A stretch of DNA of 64,000 bases, from contig NZ_CANLAG010000011.1 of NCBI RefSeq assembly GCF_947488715.1, forward strand, positions 1 to 64,000. The letters run 5' to 3'. Positions 36,867-45,803 of this stretch are shown one piece after another. This DNA comes from an uncultured Tateyamaria sp. Its GTDB lineage: Bacteria; Pseudomonadota; Alphaproteobacteria; Rhodobacterales; Rhodobacteraceae. The notes under the pieces are model-generated. The model ran no database searches. It was not told the origin of the DNA and was given only the letters and a program-made list of their open reading frames with translations. Within the stretch, counting starts at the first letter, position 1. Every line of letters starts with the position of its first letter. A program made the position numbers and the translations under genes.

Positions 36867-37925
36867 TTGAGAAAGCACGGCTTAATTTTGCAGACTTCGA
36901 GCCACAGCGTCCTGGTTGTTGACGACAGCAAGATCAACCGCCGCAAAATGGAAAAGGCGGCCCAAGTGCTGGGGCACGCGACCATTGCGGTTGAGAACGG
37001 CGCGGATGCGCTGGCTGTTTTGGCGACGGAACGGATTGATCTGGTTCTGCTGGACATCGAGATGCCGGTTCTGGACGGATTTGGCGTGTTGGCCGCGATG
37101 CGTGATGATGTGGCTTTGGTGGATATCCCTGTAATTGTCATTTCGGCCATCGAAGACATGGACAGTGTTGTGCGTGCCATCGAGTTGGGCGCGCAAGATT
37201 TTTTGCCCAAAGACTTTGAGAAGGTGCTGTTTGCAGCGCGGGTCGGTTCGTGCCTTGAACAAAAGCGTCTGATGGACTTGCGCGCGGACGCCTTGGCAGA
37301 GATTGAGGCCGAAAAGGCGCGCGTGGACGCGTTGCTTGGGGCGACACTACCGGCGGCGGCCATTTCAGAGTTGAAAAAGACCAATCAGGTCCGCCCCAAA
37401 CGGCACGAAAACGTGGTTGTTCTGTTTGCGGATGTGGTTGGGTTTACCCAATTCTGCGACCTCAACCCGCCAGAATTGGCGGTGTCGCGCCTTCAGGGGC
37501 TGATCAACGGGTTCGAGCAGATCACGGCAGACGAAGGCCTCGAAAAGATCAAGACCATCGGTGACGCGTTCATGGCGACCGCCGGATTGTTGCAGCCGAT
37601 CGCAGATCCCGTGCAAGCGGCGGCACGTTGCGCCTTGCAGATGGTGGCGGCAGCGCCTGGTTTGACACAGGGCTGGCAGGTGCGCGTCGGCATACATGTC
37701 GGCCCTGTGATCGCAGGTGTGATTGGTCAACAACAGCACCTGTATGACCTCTGGGGGGACACGGTGAACACAGCCGCGAGGGTTACCGGTGTCGGAACCC
37801 CTTCCACGGTGTGCATCACTGGCGATATCCACGCCCATCTCAATGGCCGCGTCACCGCTCTGGGCAATGTGAAGGTCAAGGGCAAGGCACCCTTGGACGT
37901 CTTTCAACTGGAGGGCCTGGATTAG
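36867..37925 (+). CDS. response regulator with class III adenylate/guanylate cyclase output
   Basis: 352 residues from TTG 36867; TTG 36888 is an alternative. The receiver domain (residues 13-128) has SVLVVDDSKINRRKM, Asp63 in VLLDIEMPVLDG and DFLPKDFEKV, and is strikingly like that of the receiver-transporter fusion. A helical linker leads to a class III cyclase domain. Its metal-binding residues are Asp189 (VLFADVVGFTQ) and Asp233 (KTIGDAFMA), adenine-selecting residues Lys229 and Asp294 (LYDLWGDTV), and transition-state Asn301/Arg305 (NTAAR). All catalytic residues are intact, so phosphorylation probably controls cAMP synthesis. Its stop overlaps the convergent hybrid-kinase stop by four bases. 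Confidence 0.9.
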   Translation: MRKHGLILQTSSHSVLVVDDSKINRRKMEKAAQVLGHATIAVENGADALAVLATERIDLVLLDIEMPVLDGFGVLAAMRDDVALVDIPVIVISAIEDMDSVVRAIELGAQDFLPKDFEKVLFAARVGSCLEQKRLMDLRADALAEIEAEKARVDALLGATLPAAAISELKKTNQVRPKRHENVVVLFADVVGFTQFCDLNPPELAVSRLQGLINGFEQITADEGLEKIKTIGDAFMATAGLLQPIADPVQAAARCALQMVAAAPGLTQGWQVRVGIHVGPVIAGVIGQQQHLYDLWGDTVNTAARVTGVGTPSTVCITGDIHAHLNGRVTALGNVKVKGKAPLDVFQLEGLD

Positions 37926-40669
37926 GCGCGAACCGCTTCTTTTTGGCGCGCACGGAATGCTTTGGCCGTGTGCAGTGTTGCCACCAACGCTTCGATGTCG
38001 ATGGGCTTGCTCAGATAGTCGTCCATGCCCGACTGCAGGTATGTGTCCCGCTCCGAGGCCATCGCATTGGCGGTCAACGCGACGATGTAAGGGCGTTCGC
38101 CGGGGTCGAGAGCATCGTGGATGTGACCGGTCGCGGTGATGCCATCCATCTCGGGCATCTCGATATCCATCAAAATGACATCGTAATTCTTGATCTTGGC
38201 TTGCAGGACGGCTTCGGCACCGCTGGCGACCACATCGGGGACAACACCTTTGTTCTGGAGGATCTTGGTTGCGACCTTGCGGTTGATCCTGTTGTCATCG
38301 ACCAGCAGGATATCGAGGTCCAACCTGTCCGCACCCGCAGCACCTGTCTGATCAGCTTTGGCGCTTTCATCTTCGCCAGCGACGACCCTGCTCAGCAAAT
38401 CCAGCAGATGACCGGATTTGGCAGGTTTGGTCAGCGTTCCGGCAAACCCGATGGCGTCGATTTCGGCGCGCAAGGTTGATTCAACCTGCCCCACCGAACT
38501 GAACAGGACCATTGGTGGCGTATCTGCACCCATCTTGGCCTTGAGCTCTACGGCCAGTTCGGCGCCGGACATATGGGGCATCTTGTAGTCCAGGATCACC
38601 ACATCGTAGCCAGACAGGTCCGCATCCAGCGCCTCTTGTGGCGTGGCAAGGGCGTTGGCCTGCAGTTTCCATTGCCGCAGTTTTTCCAGCAGGATCATCC
38701 GATTGGAGCGATTGTCATCGACGATCAGCGCCTGTTTTCCGTTCAGATTCCGGATGCGCGCCTCGCGTTGCTCGCGGTCAGGCGCCGGGGCTGCCTCCAC
38801 GCTCAGGACAAAGGAAAACTCCGTTCCCTTGCCAACTTCGCTCTCGACATGGATTTCGCCGCCCATCAACTCAACCAGCCGTTTCGAGATTGCGAGGCCG
38901 AGGCCTGTTCCACCGTATTTCCGGCTTGTGCTGGCATCGACCTGGCTGAACGACTTGAACAGCCGGTTCATGCGTTCGGCCGGGATGCCGATGCCCGTGT
39001 CACGCACCGCGATACGCACTTGCGTCGTCTCGCCGATGGCCGGTTCCGGGCCGTTCTCTATAGCTTCGATGGTCAAGACCACCTCGCCTTCGTCGGTGAA
39101 TTTCACAGCGTTGTTCAGCAGGTTCATCAGGATTTGCTTCATCCGGATCGGGTCACCAAGGACGCCCGCAGGCACACCGGGCCCAATACGGCTGGCAAGC
39201 TCGATGCCCTGCCCCGCAGCTTTGGACACCACGAGGTCCAGCGCACTTTCGACGACGTCCGCTACGTCGAATGGCGTGCTCTCCAGCTCCAGCGCGCCTG
39301 CCTCCACCTTGGAGAAATCGAGGATATCGTTGATGATCATCAACAGCGTGTCAGCGGCGGTTGATATGGTGTCACTATAGTCGCGCTGTTCGTCGTTCAG
39401 TTCGGTCTCTTGCAAGAGCGTGCTCATGCCCATGATCCCGTTGAGCGGCGTCCGGATCTCGTGGCTCATCGTGGCGAGGAACGAGCTCTTTGCCTCGTTC
39501 GCCGCTTCGGCTTCTTCCCTTGCGAGTTGCAGTTCGGTGATGTCGGTGAATGTGGCGACCGTGCCGCCATCTTCGGTCTTGCGTTCGTTGATGCGGACCC
39601 AACTGCCATCCGACCGCTTTTGGACATGTGCGCCGGACGGGTTGCGATGCGCTTCGATCCGCTCTTTGATCCAGCTTTCCTCTCGCCCAACCGCGTCTTT
39701 GATCAAGCCCTGCGCAACCGCCTGCCGGATGACGGTTTCAAAGGTCGCACCTGCTTTTATCTCTTGCTCCAACCCCGGATACATCATCCGCAAATAAGTT
39801 GAGTTGGACACGATAAGACGGTCGTCATCATCATAGAGCGTGAAGCCATCGGTGATGCTCTCGATGGCGGTGGTAAGTTGCCGGCTGGTCTGGCGCAGCT
39901 CGACTGTGCGCGCCTCGACGGCCTGTTCAAGGGCATCGCGCGAGTCCTCCAACCGCTTCAGGTTGACTTCTTCACGCGCCAGCATGTCATTGAAGGCCGA
40001 TATGACCTCGCCCATTTCATCGCGGCTGTTCCATTCTACGGGGTCGCGTGCACCGCCCTCTTCGACGGTCTGGATGGACTTCAACAGTCGTTCAAGCGGT
40101 CGCCCGACGATACGGCGATTGGCCAGTGCCGCCGAAATGATCACCGCCAGCAACAGTACACCCGCCAACGCCGCCGCCACGACCATGCGTTCATTGCGTT
40201 CCGCCAACAGACGGTCGTTGCGCAGTGCCAATTCAAATGTGCCGATGATTTCAGCGTCTTCGCCCGTACCAAACTGGATGTTGGTTTTTGCCTGCAGAAC
40301 TTCGGCCAATTGGGTTGTTCGGCTCTGCGACAGTATCAACTGGTTGTCTTCGTCGCGGATGGTCAGCTGTGCCACGTCCTCATCGAGCATGATGGCGTCT
40401 GCCACAAGGTGGATTTGCTCGCGCGCGACGTTCCAGACGGGATCGGCCAGCACCTCGCTTTGCGTGGTCAGAATCTGCTCAAGCTTTCGTGAAATTGCCT
40501 GTTCGGCCCGGCCTGCGGAAATCCATTCGACGACGCCGAATACAAGTGCAATCGCCACGAGAACCAGCGGCGCCACAATCGATAAAAATTTAGCCTGTAG
40601 TGTCAATTGCTTAACTTTCGCCTTTGCAGTGCCGCCATACGGCACCGGTGCGGACAGAATACGCCGCAA
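37922..40669 (-). CDS. hybrid sensor histidine kinase with two receiver domains
   Basis: 915 residues from ATG 40667-40669. Two membrane helices (about 29-50 and 161-182) flank a periplasmic sensor region. HAMP follows ([16 protein letters not shown]), then a PAS domain (residues 260-380, [18 protein letters not shown]), HisKA with His403 in [16 protein letters not shown], and HATPase with [18 protein letters not shown] and [13 protein letters not shown]. Receiver 1 has [14 protein letters not shown] and receiver 2 [14 protein letters not shown]. It lacks its own HPt, which the nearby HPt protein can supply. It is divergent from a periplasmic binding-protein gene that may provide its ligand input. 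Confidence 0.92.
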   Translation of the reverse strand: MRRILSAPVPYGGTAKAKVKQLTLQAKFLSIVAPLVLVAIALVFGVVEWISAGRAEQAISRKLEQILTTQSEVLADPVWNVAREQIHLVADAIMLDEDVAQLTIRDEDNQLILSQSRTTQLAEVLQAKTNIQFGTGEDAEIIGTFELALRNDRLLAERNERMVVAAALAGVLLLAVIISAALANRRIVGRPLERLLKSIQTVEEGGARDPVEWNSRDEMGEVISAFNDMLAREEVNLKRLEDSRDALEQAVEARTVELRQTSRQLTTAIESITDGFTLYDDDDRLIVSNSTYLRMMYPGLEQEIKAGATFETVIRQAVAQGLIKDAVGREESWIKERIEAHRNPSGAHVQKRSDGSWVRINERKTEDGGTVATFTDITELQLAREEAEAANEAKSSFLATMSHEIRTPLNGIMGMSTLLQETELNDEQRDYSDTISTAADTLLMIINDILDFSKVEAGALELESTPFDVADVVESALDLVVSKAAGQGIELASRIGPGVPAGVLGDPIRMKQILMNLLNNAVKFTDEGEVVLTIEAIENGPEPAIGETTQVRIAVRDTGIGIPAERMNRLFKSFSQVDASTSRKYGGTGLGLAISKRLVELMGGEIHVESEVGKGTEFSFVLSVEAAPAPDREQREARIRNLNGKQALIVDDNRSNRMILLEKLRQWKLQANALATPQEALDADLSGYDVVILDYKMPHMSGAELAVELKAKMGADTPPMVLFSSVGQVESTLRAEIDAIGFAGTLTKPAKSGHLLDLLSRVVAGEDESAKADQTGAAGADRLDLDILLVDDNRINRKVATKILQNKGVVPDVVASGAEAVLQAKIKNYDVILMDIEMPEMDGITATGHIHDALDPGERPYIVALTANAMASERDTYLQSGMDDYLSKPIDIEALVATLHTAKAFRARQKEAVRA

Positions 40670-40709
40670 GATTTTAAACGAACCAGTAGTAAACTCGCCG
40701 TCGATATTG

Positions 40710-40729
40710 CATCCTTCAATTGAAGGATG
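40710..40729. promoter_or_regulatory. perfect 20-bp palindrome between hybrid kinase and binding-protein genes
   Basis: CATCCTTCAATTGAAGGATG is its own reverse complement. It lies 41 bases upstream of the kinase start and 52 bases upstream of the binding-protein start. A 17-of-18 match is found in the other divergent promoter of the same cluster. Confidence 0.75.
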
Positions 40730-40781
40730 ACAGGGTTTTTTCGCGTTGTTATCGACGGGTTTGAATTGAGGGATTTTTATC

Positions 40782-41513
40782 GTGAGAGCATATTTTTTGG
40801 CCGCCGTCGCGGGCCTGTTCCTTGGAACACAAGCGGCAACAGCGCAGACTTTGAACCTGGCGGCGACAGAATGGCCTCCGTTTTATGGATCGGAATTGCC
40901 GGACAACGGGTTTATGACCGAAATCGTGGTCGAGGCATTTGACCGCGCAGGATACGGCACTGACGTCTCTTTCCTGCCATGGAAACGCGCCTTTGAAGGG
41001 TCACGTGACGGCAAATACGATGCGCTGTTCACCATGTGGTATCGCGAGGAACGCGAAGAGTTCTTTATCTTCTCTGACCCGCTGCCATCCAACGAATTGG
41101 TTTTGCTGGTCCGCTCCGGCGAGGGTGGTTCATTTGAGGGCTATGACAAGCTGAAGGGAAAGACCGTTGGCGTTGTACGCGGATATGCCGCCCCTCCCGG
41201 TTTCGAAGAGGCCGGTCTGGACGTTTCCGAGGCGCGCGATGACGAGGAAAACCTGCGCAAACTGCTGCGCGGGCGTGTGGATATGGCACTGACGGACCGC
41301 ATCGTGGCCCAGCACATCATCAACACCAAGATGGAGAACGAAGCGGAGAATTTTGGATGGATGGAGCCGCCCGTCCACATTGATGTTCAGTATATGGTTG
41401 TGCCCAAAGCGATCGACGGTAGTGCCGCTTTGATGGATGCGTTCAACGGATCACTGGCCGAAATGACTTCCGACGGCACTTTGGAAAAAATCATGGGCAA
41501 GCACGGCTTTTAA
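40782..41513 (+). CDS. periplasmic solute-binding protein (SBP_bac_3 type)
   Basis: 243 residues from GTG 40782. A Sec signal peptide (AYFLAAVAGLFLGTQAATA) is cleaved near residue 22. The mature domain has the family-3 look: LAATEWPPFYG, EIVVEAFDRAGY, YDALFTMWYREEREEFFIFS and GKTVGVVRGYA. No permease or ATPase is encoded nearby. Because it is divergent from a hybrid kinase and shares its putative operator, it may serve as a periplasmic ligand sensor rather than a transport component; that is inference. Confidence 0.85.
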   Translation: MRAYFLAAVAGLFLGTQAATAQTLNLAATEWPPFYGSELPDNGFMTEIVVEAFDRAGYGTDVSFLPWKRAFEGSRDGKYDALFTMWYREEREEFFIFSDPLPSNELVLLVRSGEGGSFEGYDKLKGKTVGVVRGYAAPPGFEEAGLDVSEARDDEENLRKLLRGRVDMALTDRIVAQHIINTKMENEAENFGWMEPPVHIDVQYMVVPKAIDGSAALMDAFNGSLAEMTSDGTLEKIMGKHGF

Positions 41514-43243
41514 GCGTCGGACTGCCCTTTGAGATCAGCATGCGCCCAGTCCAAGATCTGGGCGTATTGCTGGTGGAACACCATGTAACCGCTGTTTGGA
41601 AGCACTTCGAGCGTCACATGGTCGAGCGCCTCTGACCAGCGCCGCGCGGCACCCCATTGCACGTTGCGGTCATGCTCTCCGATCACGAGGCGCACCGCCA
41701 CGGGGCAGTCGGTCAAGAGTGGCCGCCAATCCTCGCGGTAGTTGAGATCGCCAAAATTGCCAACATGGCCCTGATCGCGGTGAACACGGCGACCATGCAC
41801 CATAACGGGCAGGATATCGGGGCGCGTGATCCACTCAACATCTTTGGGCGACGCGCGCATCACAGCCTTGCCAAAGGCGGCTGGGCCGGATCGCATGACA
41901 AAAGCAAAACCGGCCTTACAAAGAAACTTGACCGACGCGGGAAAGTGCAATCGAGCATGCGGCAGCAGGTAATTGTAGCCGTTTGTCCCCTCAAGATCCT
42001 CATCACTGAGCACCGGCAAGAGCGGGTGGCACGCCGTGATCCCTGTGATCCGGTCGGGCAACTGGGCGGCCGCGGCCAATGCGTGGACCAGCCCGGATGA
42101 CGACGACACAATTGCCACCCGGTCAATGCCCAGATGATCCAGCAGGGCCTGCACATCCGGCACAAAGTCACGTGGCTCGCTTGCCTCGCCTGGGTAGACC
42201 GTGGTGCGCCCAAAACCGGGGCGCAAAGGGCCAATAATGCGGATATTGCGACGGGCGGCCATCTGAACCGGTTCTTTGAACCAGACATCGCCAAACGCCT
42301 GATCGTGATACCACAACACCACGTCGCGCCCGTCTGTGGCGCCAAAATCCGAATAGTCCAGCAGCCGCCCATCCGGCAGCGTCAGCACGTGTCGCTGATC
42401 CTCGCGCGGGAAAAACGCGGTTTCGTTCCGCGCCTCCAGACGTGCGGCCACAAGATTGCCTTCGTCCACCTCGTGCATCAGTGCAAGGCCATACACCATA
42501 CGTGTGCAATCCATCTGATCGACCGTTTCAGTCTTGGAAAAGATCGACTGAAGCTGGCTGCGCACGGTTGAAACAGCCGCCCTCCTGCGCCGCGCCATTT
42601 CCTTGACCTTCAACCCTTCGACCATCAACCGGATTACATCGATTTCGGCCCGGCTGAGATCGAACAAGTCCTGCAAGATCGGGCCAAGATGCGCCGGCCA
42701 TCCCACATCGCCCGTCCGCAGGATCACCAGCGGGCGTTGTGTGCTGGGCTGCACATAGCGTTCCAGACGCACCAGTATGGGGCGCCCGCTTTGCTCATTG
42801 CGGAACCGCAAGACATCGTTGGGTGAATTCTGTCGGCCACCGTGCTTGGACATATCCATCACGCGGTCCTTGAGGCGAGCCGCATCGGAGGTCGAGATCG
42901 GGAGCGTCGCAATCGAGCTGTCAGGCACCAGATCATAGGCCGTCATCGCGGCCATGTTGGCATCCAGCACGTTGCCGTTTTCATCCAGAGCGGCGGTGAC
43001 CTGCACGCGCTTGGCAAGCTCTTGATGCAGTGTTTCATCCGTTTCGCGCCGCCACGGCGTCACAATATCAACAAGCGCAGATGCCCTCTGCATGTGTTGT
43101 GACAACGCGCTGGCATATCCTGCCTCGCCGTTTTGCCGCATCGTGGTCAACTTCTCTTCGAGATTGACCATGAACGCGTCATAGGCGTCCGGTGTCGCCA
43201 CCAGATCATATATTTCGTCGATGATAGAGCCTTCGGTCGCCAT
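41510..43243 (-). CDS. LuxR-type HTH regulator fused to an alpha/beta hydrolase domain
   Basis: 577 residues from ATG 43241-43243 (MATEGSIIDEIYDLVATPDA). Residues 1-190 form a helical then PAS-like region (VTAALDENGNVLDANMAAM). Residues 193-250 are a LuxR-type helix-turn-helix (FDLSRAEIDVIRLMVEGLK, VSTVRSQLQSIFSKT). Residues about 290-577 are an alpha/beta hydrolase fold (VVLWYHDQAFGD, IIGPLRPGFGRTTVYPG, LVIGEHDRNVQWG). The nucleophile elbow reads VSSSSGLV, with Ser replacing the first Gly of GxSxG, and the usual GH near the end is GY. The domain may bind rather than hydrolyse a ligand. Divergent from an SLC13-type permease gene. Confidence 0.85.
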   Translation of the reverse strand: MATEGSIIDEIYDLVATPDAYDAFMVNLEEKLTTMRQNGEAGYASALSQHMQRASALVDIVTPWRRETDETLHQELAKRVQVTAALDENGNVLDANMAAMTAYDLVPDSSIATLPISTSDAARLKDRVMDMSKHGGRQNSPNDVLRFRNEQSGRPILVRLERYVQPSTQRPLVILRTGDVGWPAHLGPILQDLFDLSRAEIDVIRLMVEGLKVKEMARRRRAAVSTVRSQLQSIFSKTETVDQMDCTRMVYGLALMHEVDEGNLVAARLEARNETAFFPREDQRHVLTLPDGRLLDYSDFGATDGRDVVLWYHDQAFGDVWFKEPVQMAARRNIRIIGPLRPGFGRTTVYPGEASEPRDFVPDVQALLDHLGIDRVAIVSSSSGLVHALAAAAQLPDRITGITACHPLLPVLSDEDLEGTNGYNYLLPHARLHFPASVKFLCKAGFAFVMRSGPAAFGKAVMRASPKDVEWITRPDILPVMVHGRRVHRDQGHVGNFGDLNYREDWRPLLTDCPVAVRLVIGEHDRNVQWGAARRWSEALDHVTLEVLPNSGYMVFHQQYAQILDWAHADLKGQSDA

Positions 43244-43465
43244 GACCGGACAATGGCGCGGGACAATGGATATGAAAAGACCCGACGCAGCCGTTTTGCC
43301 CGACGCGCCAGCATGTCTCAGGTGGGTCCTCAAGTGATCTCAGATGGCATGCAACGGGATTAGCCACCTATTTTTCGCAACACCACGGCCTGGTCCGTCA
43401 ACTTCGCGGGATTGGACCTATGCGAAGCAGCCCGGCTTCGCGTATCATTTTCAAAGGGAGGAAAA

Positions 43466-45355
43466 ATGGAAGCGACTGTTCTTACGTTCGAAATGACGGT
43501 GGTCCTTGGATTGCTGGCGCTTACGGTGTTTCTGTTTGTCTCCGAAATCATCCGAATAGATCTGGCTGCGATCTTGGTCATGGTGATCTTGGGAGGGCTG
43601 AGCGCCCTGCCCGGTCTGGAAAACCTCGCCAACCGGGCCGAGTTGTTTTCCGGGTTTTCATCGAACGCTGTGATCTCGATTATCGCGGTAATGATCATCG
43701 GGGCTGGGTTGGACAAAACCGGGCTGATGTCCAAGGTTGCGGCCTTGATCCTCAAACGCGGCGGCACAACCGAGGCGCGGATTATCCCGATTGTGTCCGG
43801 CACCGTCGGTGTCATCAGTTCGTTCATGCAAAACGTGGGGGCGGCGGCCCTGTTCCTGCCAGTGATCAGTCGTATTTCCGCCCGAACCGAAATACCGATG
43901 AGCCGCTTGGCAATGCCCATGGGGTTCTGTGCGATCCTTGGCGGCACGATCACCATGGTTGGGTCGTCGCCGTTGATCTTGCTGAATGACCTGCTGATTT
44001 CGGCCAACCAGACCCTGCCCGCCGACCAGCAGATGGAGCCGTTTGGCCTGTTCTCTGTCACCCCTGTGGGGATCATGCTGGTGCTGACGGGCGTGGCCTA
44101 TTTCGTTTTGTTGGGCCGATGGATCCTGCCTGGGCAGCGCGGGCGCGGGGCTGACGCAGGTGCCGCGCGGTCCATGCAGGCCTATGTGGAAAATACATAT
44201 GGCCTGCGCGCGGACATGTTCGAAGTCCGCGTGCCCGAGGGGTCGATCCTCATCGGTCAATCGCTGGCCGACATCATGGTTGCGCATCACATCTACATTC
44301 TCGGCACGTCCTACAAAGGGCACAAAGTCATCGCGCCAATGGCTGACACGTTGATCGAAGCACCTGCGCGGCTGGCGGTTTTGGGATTGCGGCGTGTCAT
44401 CCATGATGAATTCGCCGAGCCCTACGGCCTCGAAATTCTGCCCGGACTGGACGTGTTCGCGGACGACTTTGCCGCGACAGAGTCGGGCGTCGGTGAGGTG
44501 GTTATTCCGCCCGGATCCACCGTCATCGGGCAGTCGCCGATTGACCTGCGCTTGCGCCAGACCCACGGGTTGTCAATTTTGGCGATCCACCGTGGCGAAG
44601 ACACGCTTAGCCACGTCGAAACCGAGGATCACGTCGCCACGCATATCGGTCAGGTACCGCTACAGGCCGGCGACACGTTGGTTGTGCACGTCCAGTGGGA
44701 ACGCCTGACCCGTTTGAAAGCGGACCGGGATTTTGTCGTTGTGACCTCGGATTTCCCACAGGAGGAGTTGCGTCCAAACAAGGTGAATTGGGCGCTTGGC
44801 TTTTTCCTTTTGACGCTTGGGTTGATCCTTTTTTCCGATCTCTTGCTGTCGTTGTGCCTTTTGGCGGGCGCATTGGGCATGATCTTGTCCCGCGTCTTGT
44901 CCATCGACGAAGCCTATGATGCGGTGAGTTGGAGCACGGTTTTCCTGTTGGCGTCACTGATCCCATTGGGTCAGGCCGTACAAAACACAGGCACTGCTGC
45001 GTGGATCGCCGACCAAATCCTGACACTGCTTGACGGTTGGCCGATCTGGTCGTTGCAGGTTGGCCTCGCCGTTCTTGCAACGGTCTTTACGCTGGTGATG
45101 TCGAATGTCGGCGCAACTGTTTTGCTGGTGCCATTGGCGGTCTCTATCGCCATTTCAGCGGGCGGCGACCCCGCCGTCTTTGCACTGACGGTTGCAATCT
45201 CGACGTCGAATTCATTCCTGATCCCCACACATCAGGTCAACGCCCTGATCATGGGACCGGCAGGTTACAGGGTTGTCGACTTTGTCCGTTCCGGCGGCAT
45301 TATGACGGTCCTGTTTCTGGTTGTCTCGATGGTGGGGCTGTCGATCTTCTTTTAG
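43466..45355 (+). CDS. SLC13/DASS-type permease with two TrkA-C (RCK_C) domains
   Basis: 629 residues from ATG 43466, preceded by GGGAGG. Membrane helices at the N-terminus (about six) and C-terminus (about five) flank two soluble RCK_C-like domains at roughly 205-400 (FEVRVPEGSILIGQSLADI, GEVVIPPGSTVIGQSPIDL). SLC13 signatures include SSFMQNVGAAALFLPV and the matching MSNVGATVLLVPLAVS, plus TSNSFLIPTHQVNAL. Relatives carry dicarboxylates, sulfate or other anions with sodium. The substrate is unknown. Likely under control of the divergent LuxR-hydrolase protein. Confidence 0.87.
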   Translation: MEATVLTFEMTVVLGLLALTVFLFVSEIIRIDLAAILVMVILGGLSALPGLENLANRAELFSGFSSNAVISIIAVMIIGAGLDKTGLMSKVAALILKRGGTTEARIIPIVSGTVGVISSFMQNVGAAALFLPVISRISARTEIPMSRLAMPMGFCAILGGTITMVGSSPLILLNDLLISANQTLPADQQMEPFGLFSVTPVGIMLVLTGVAYFVLLGRWILPGQRGRGADAGAARSMQAYVENTYGLRADMFEVRVPEGSILIGQSLADIMVAHHIYILGTSYKGHKVIAPMADTLIEAPARLAVLGLRRVIHDEFAEPYGLEILPGLDVFADDFAATESGVGEVVIPPGSTVIGQSPIDLRLRQTHGLSILAIHRGEDTLSHVETEDHVATHIGQVPLQAGDTLVVHVQWERLTRLKADRDFVVVTSDFPQEELRPNKVNWALGFFLLTLGLILFSDLLLSLCLLAGALGMILSRVLSIDEAYDAVSWSTVFLLASLIPLGQAVQNTGTAAWIADQILTLLDGWPIWSLQVGLAVLATVFTLVMSNVGATVLLVPLAVSIAISAGGDPAVFALTVAISTSNSFLIPTHQVNALIMGPAGYRVVDFVRSGGIMTVLFLVVSMVGLSIFF

Positions 45356-45430
45356 GGATCCGCGGCTTTGGCGTGCCATGCGAGCCTTCCGGTCGTTCCG
45401 GCACAGCTTTGCTGGCTTGGCGCACTGCAC

Positions 45431-45461
45431 CGCGACCGCACACTCATGGCATGCGGTCGCG
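45431..45461. terminator. hairpin between convergent permease and kdgF genes
   Basis: CGCGACCGCA at 45431-45440 pairs perfectly with TGCGGTCGCG at 45452-45461 around an 11-base loop. It has no T-tract on either strand but sits between two converging genes, so it may act as a bidirectional stop or mRNA 3' end structure. Confidence 0.5.
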
Positions 45462-45474
45462 CACCTGTTCCGCT

Positions 45475-45786
45475 CTAAAGAAAGTCGTCGCGACGCGGTG
45501 TAAAGCTGTCTACCAAAGTTCCTGGCACAAGGCATACGCATCCATGTGTCTGGCCTGACGGGATCACAAAGCTGTCTCCGGGTCCAAACTCCTGTTCGGT
45601 GTCACCCAGCGTGAAGCGGAACCGGCCACTTTCGATGTACGTCGATTGCACGTGGGTGTGAGAATGCAATGCACCGATGGCACCGGATGCTGCAAAACGA
45701 AAGGCGACTGTCATCAGTTCCGGGTGGTCCGAGAGGACCTGCCGCGTGACGTTTTCACCGGTTGATACAATTGGAAAAAGGGACAA
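45475..45786 (-). CDS. kdgF: KdgF-like cupin, unsaturated uronate processing
   Basis: 103 residues from ATG 45784-45786. Single cupin domain with metal ligands in ALHSHTHVQSTYIESGRF (His, His, Gln/Glu) and IPSGQTHGCVCL. The C-terminal FTPRRDDFL is typical of KdgF. KdgF speeds linearisation of 4,5-unsaturated uronate monomers from pectin or alginate lysis to the open ketone. It is the last gene of a unit with an SDR reductase and a TRAP transporter, fitting uptake and breakdown of oligouronate products. The enzyme's substrate (galacturonate or alginate type) is not resolved. Confidence 0.82.
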   Translation of the reverse strand: MSLFPIVSTGENVTRQVLSDHPELMTVAFRFAASGAIGALHSHTHVQSTYIESGRFRFTLGDTEQEFGPGDSFVIPSGQTHGCVCLVPGTLVDSFTPRRDDFL

Positions 45787-45803
45787 GGGTCAGGTCCTTT
45801 CGG

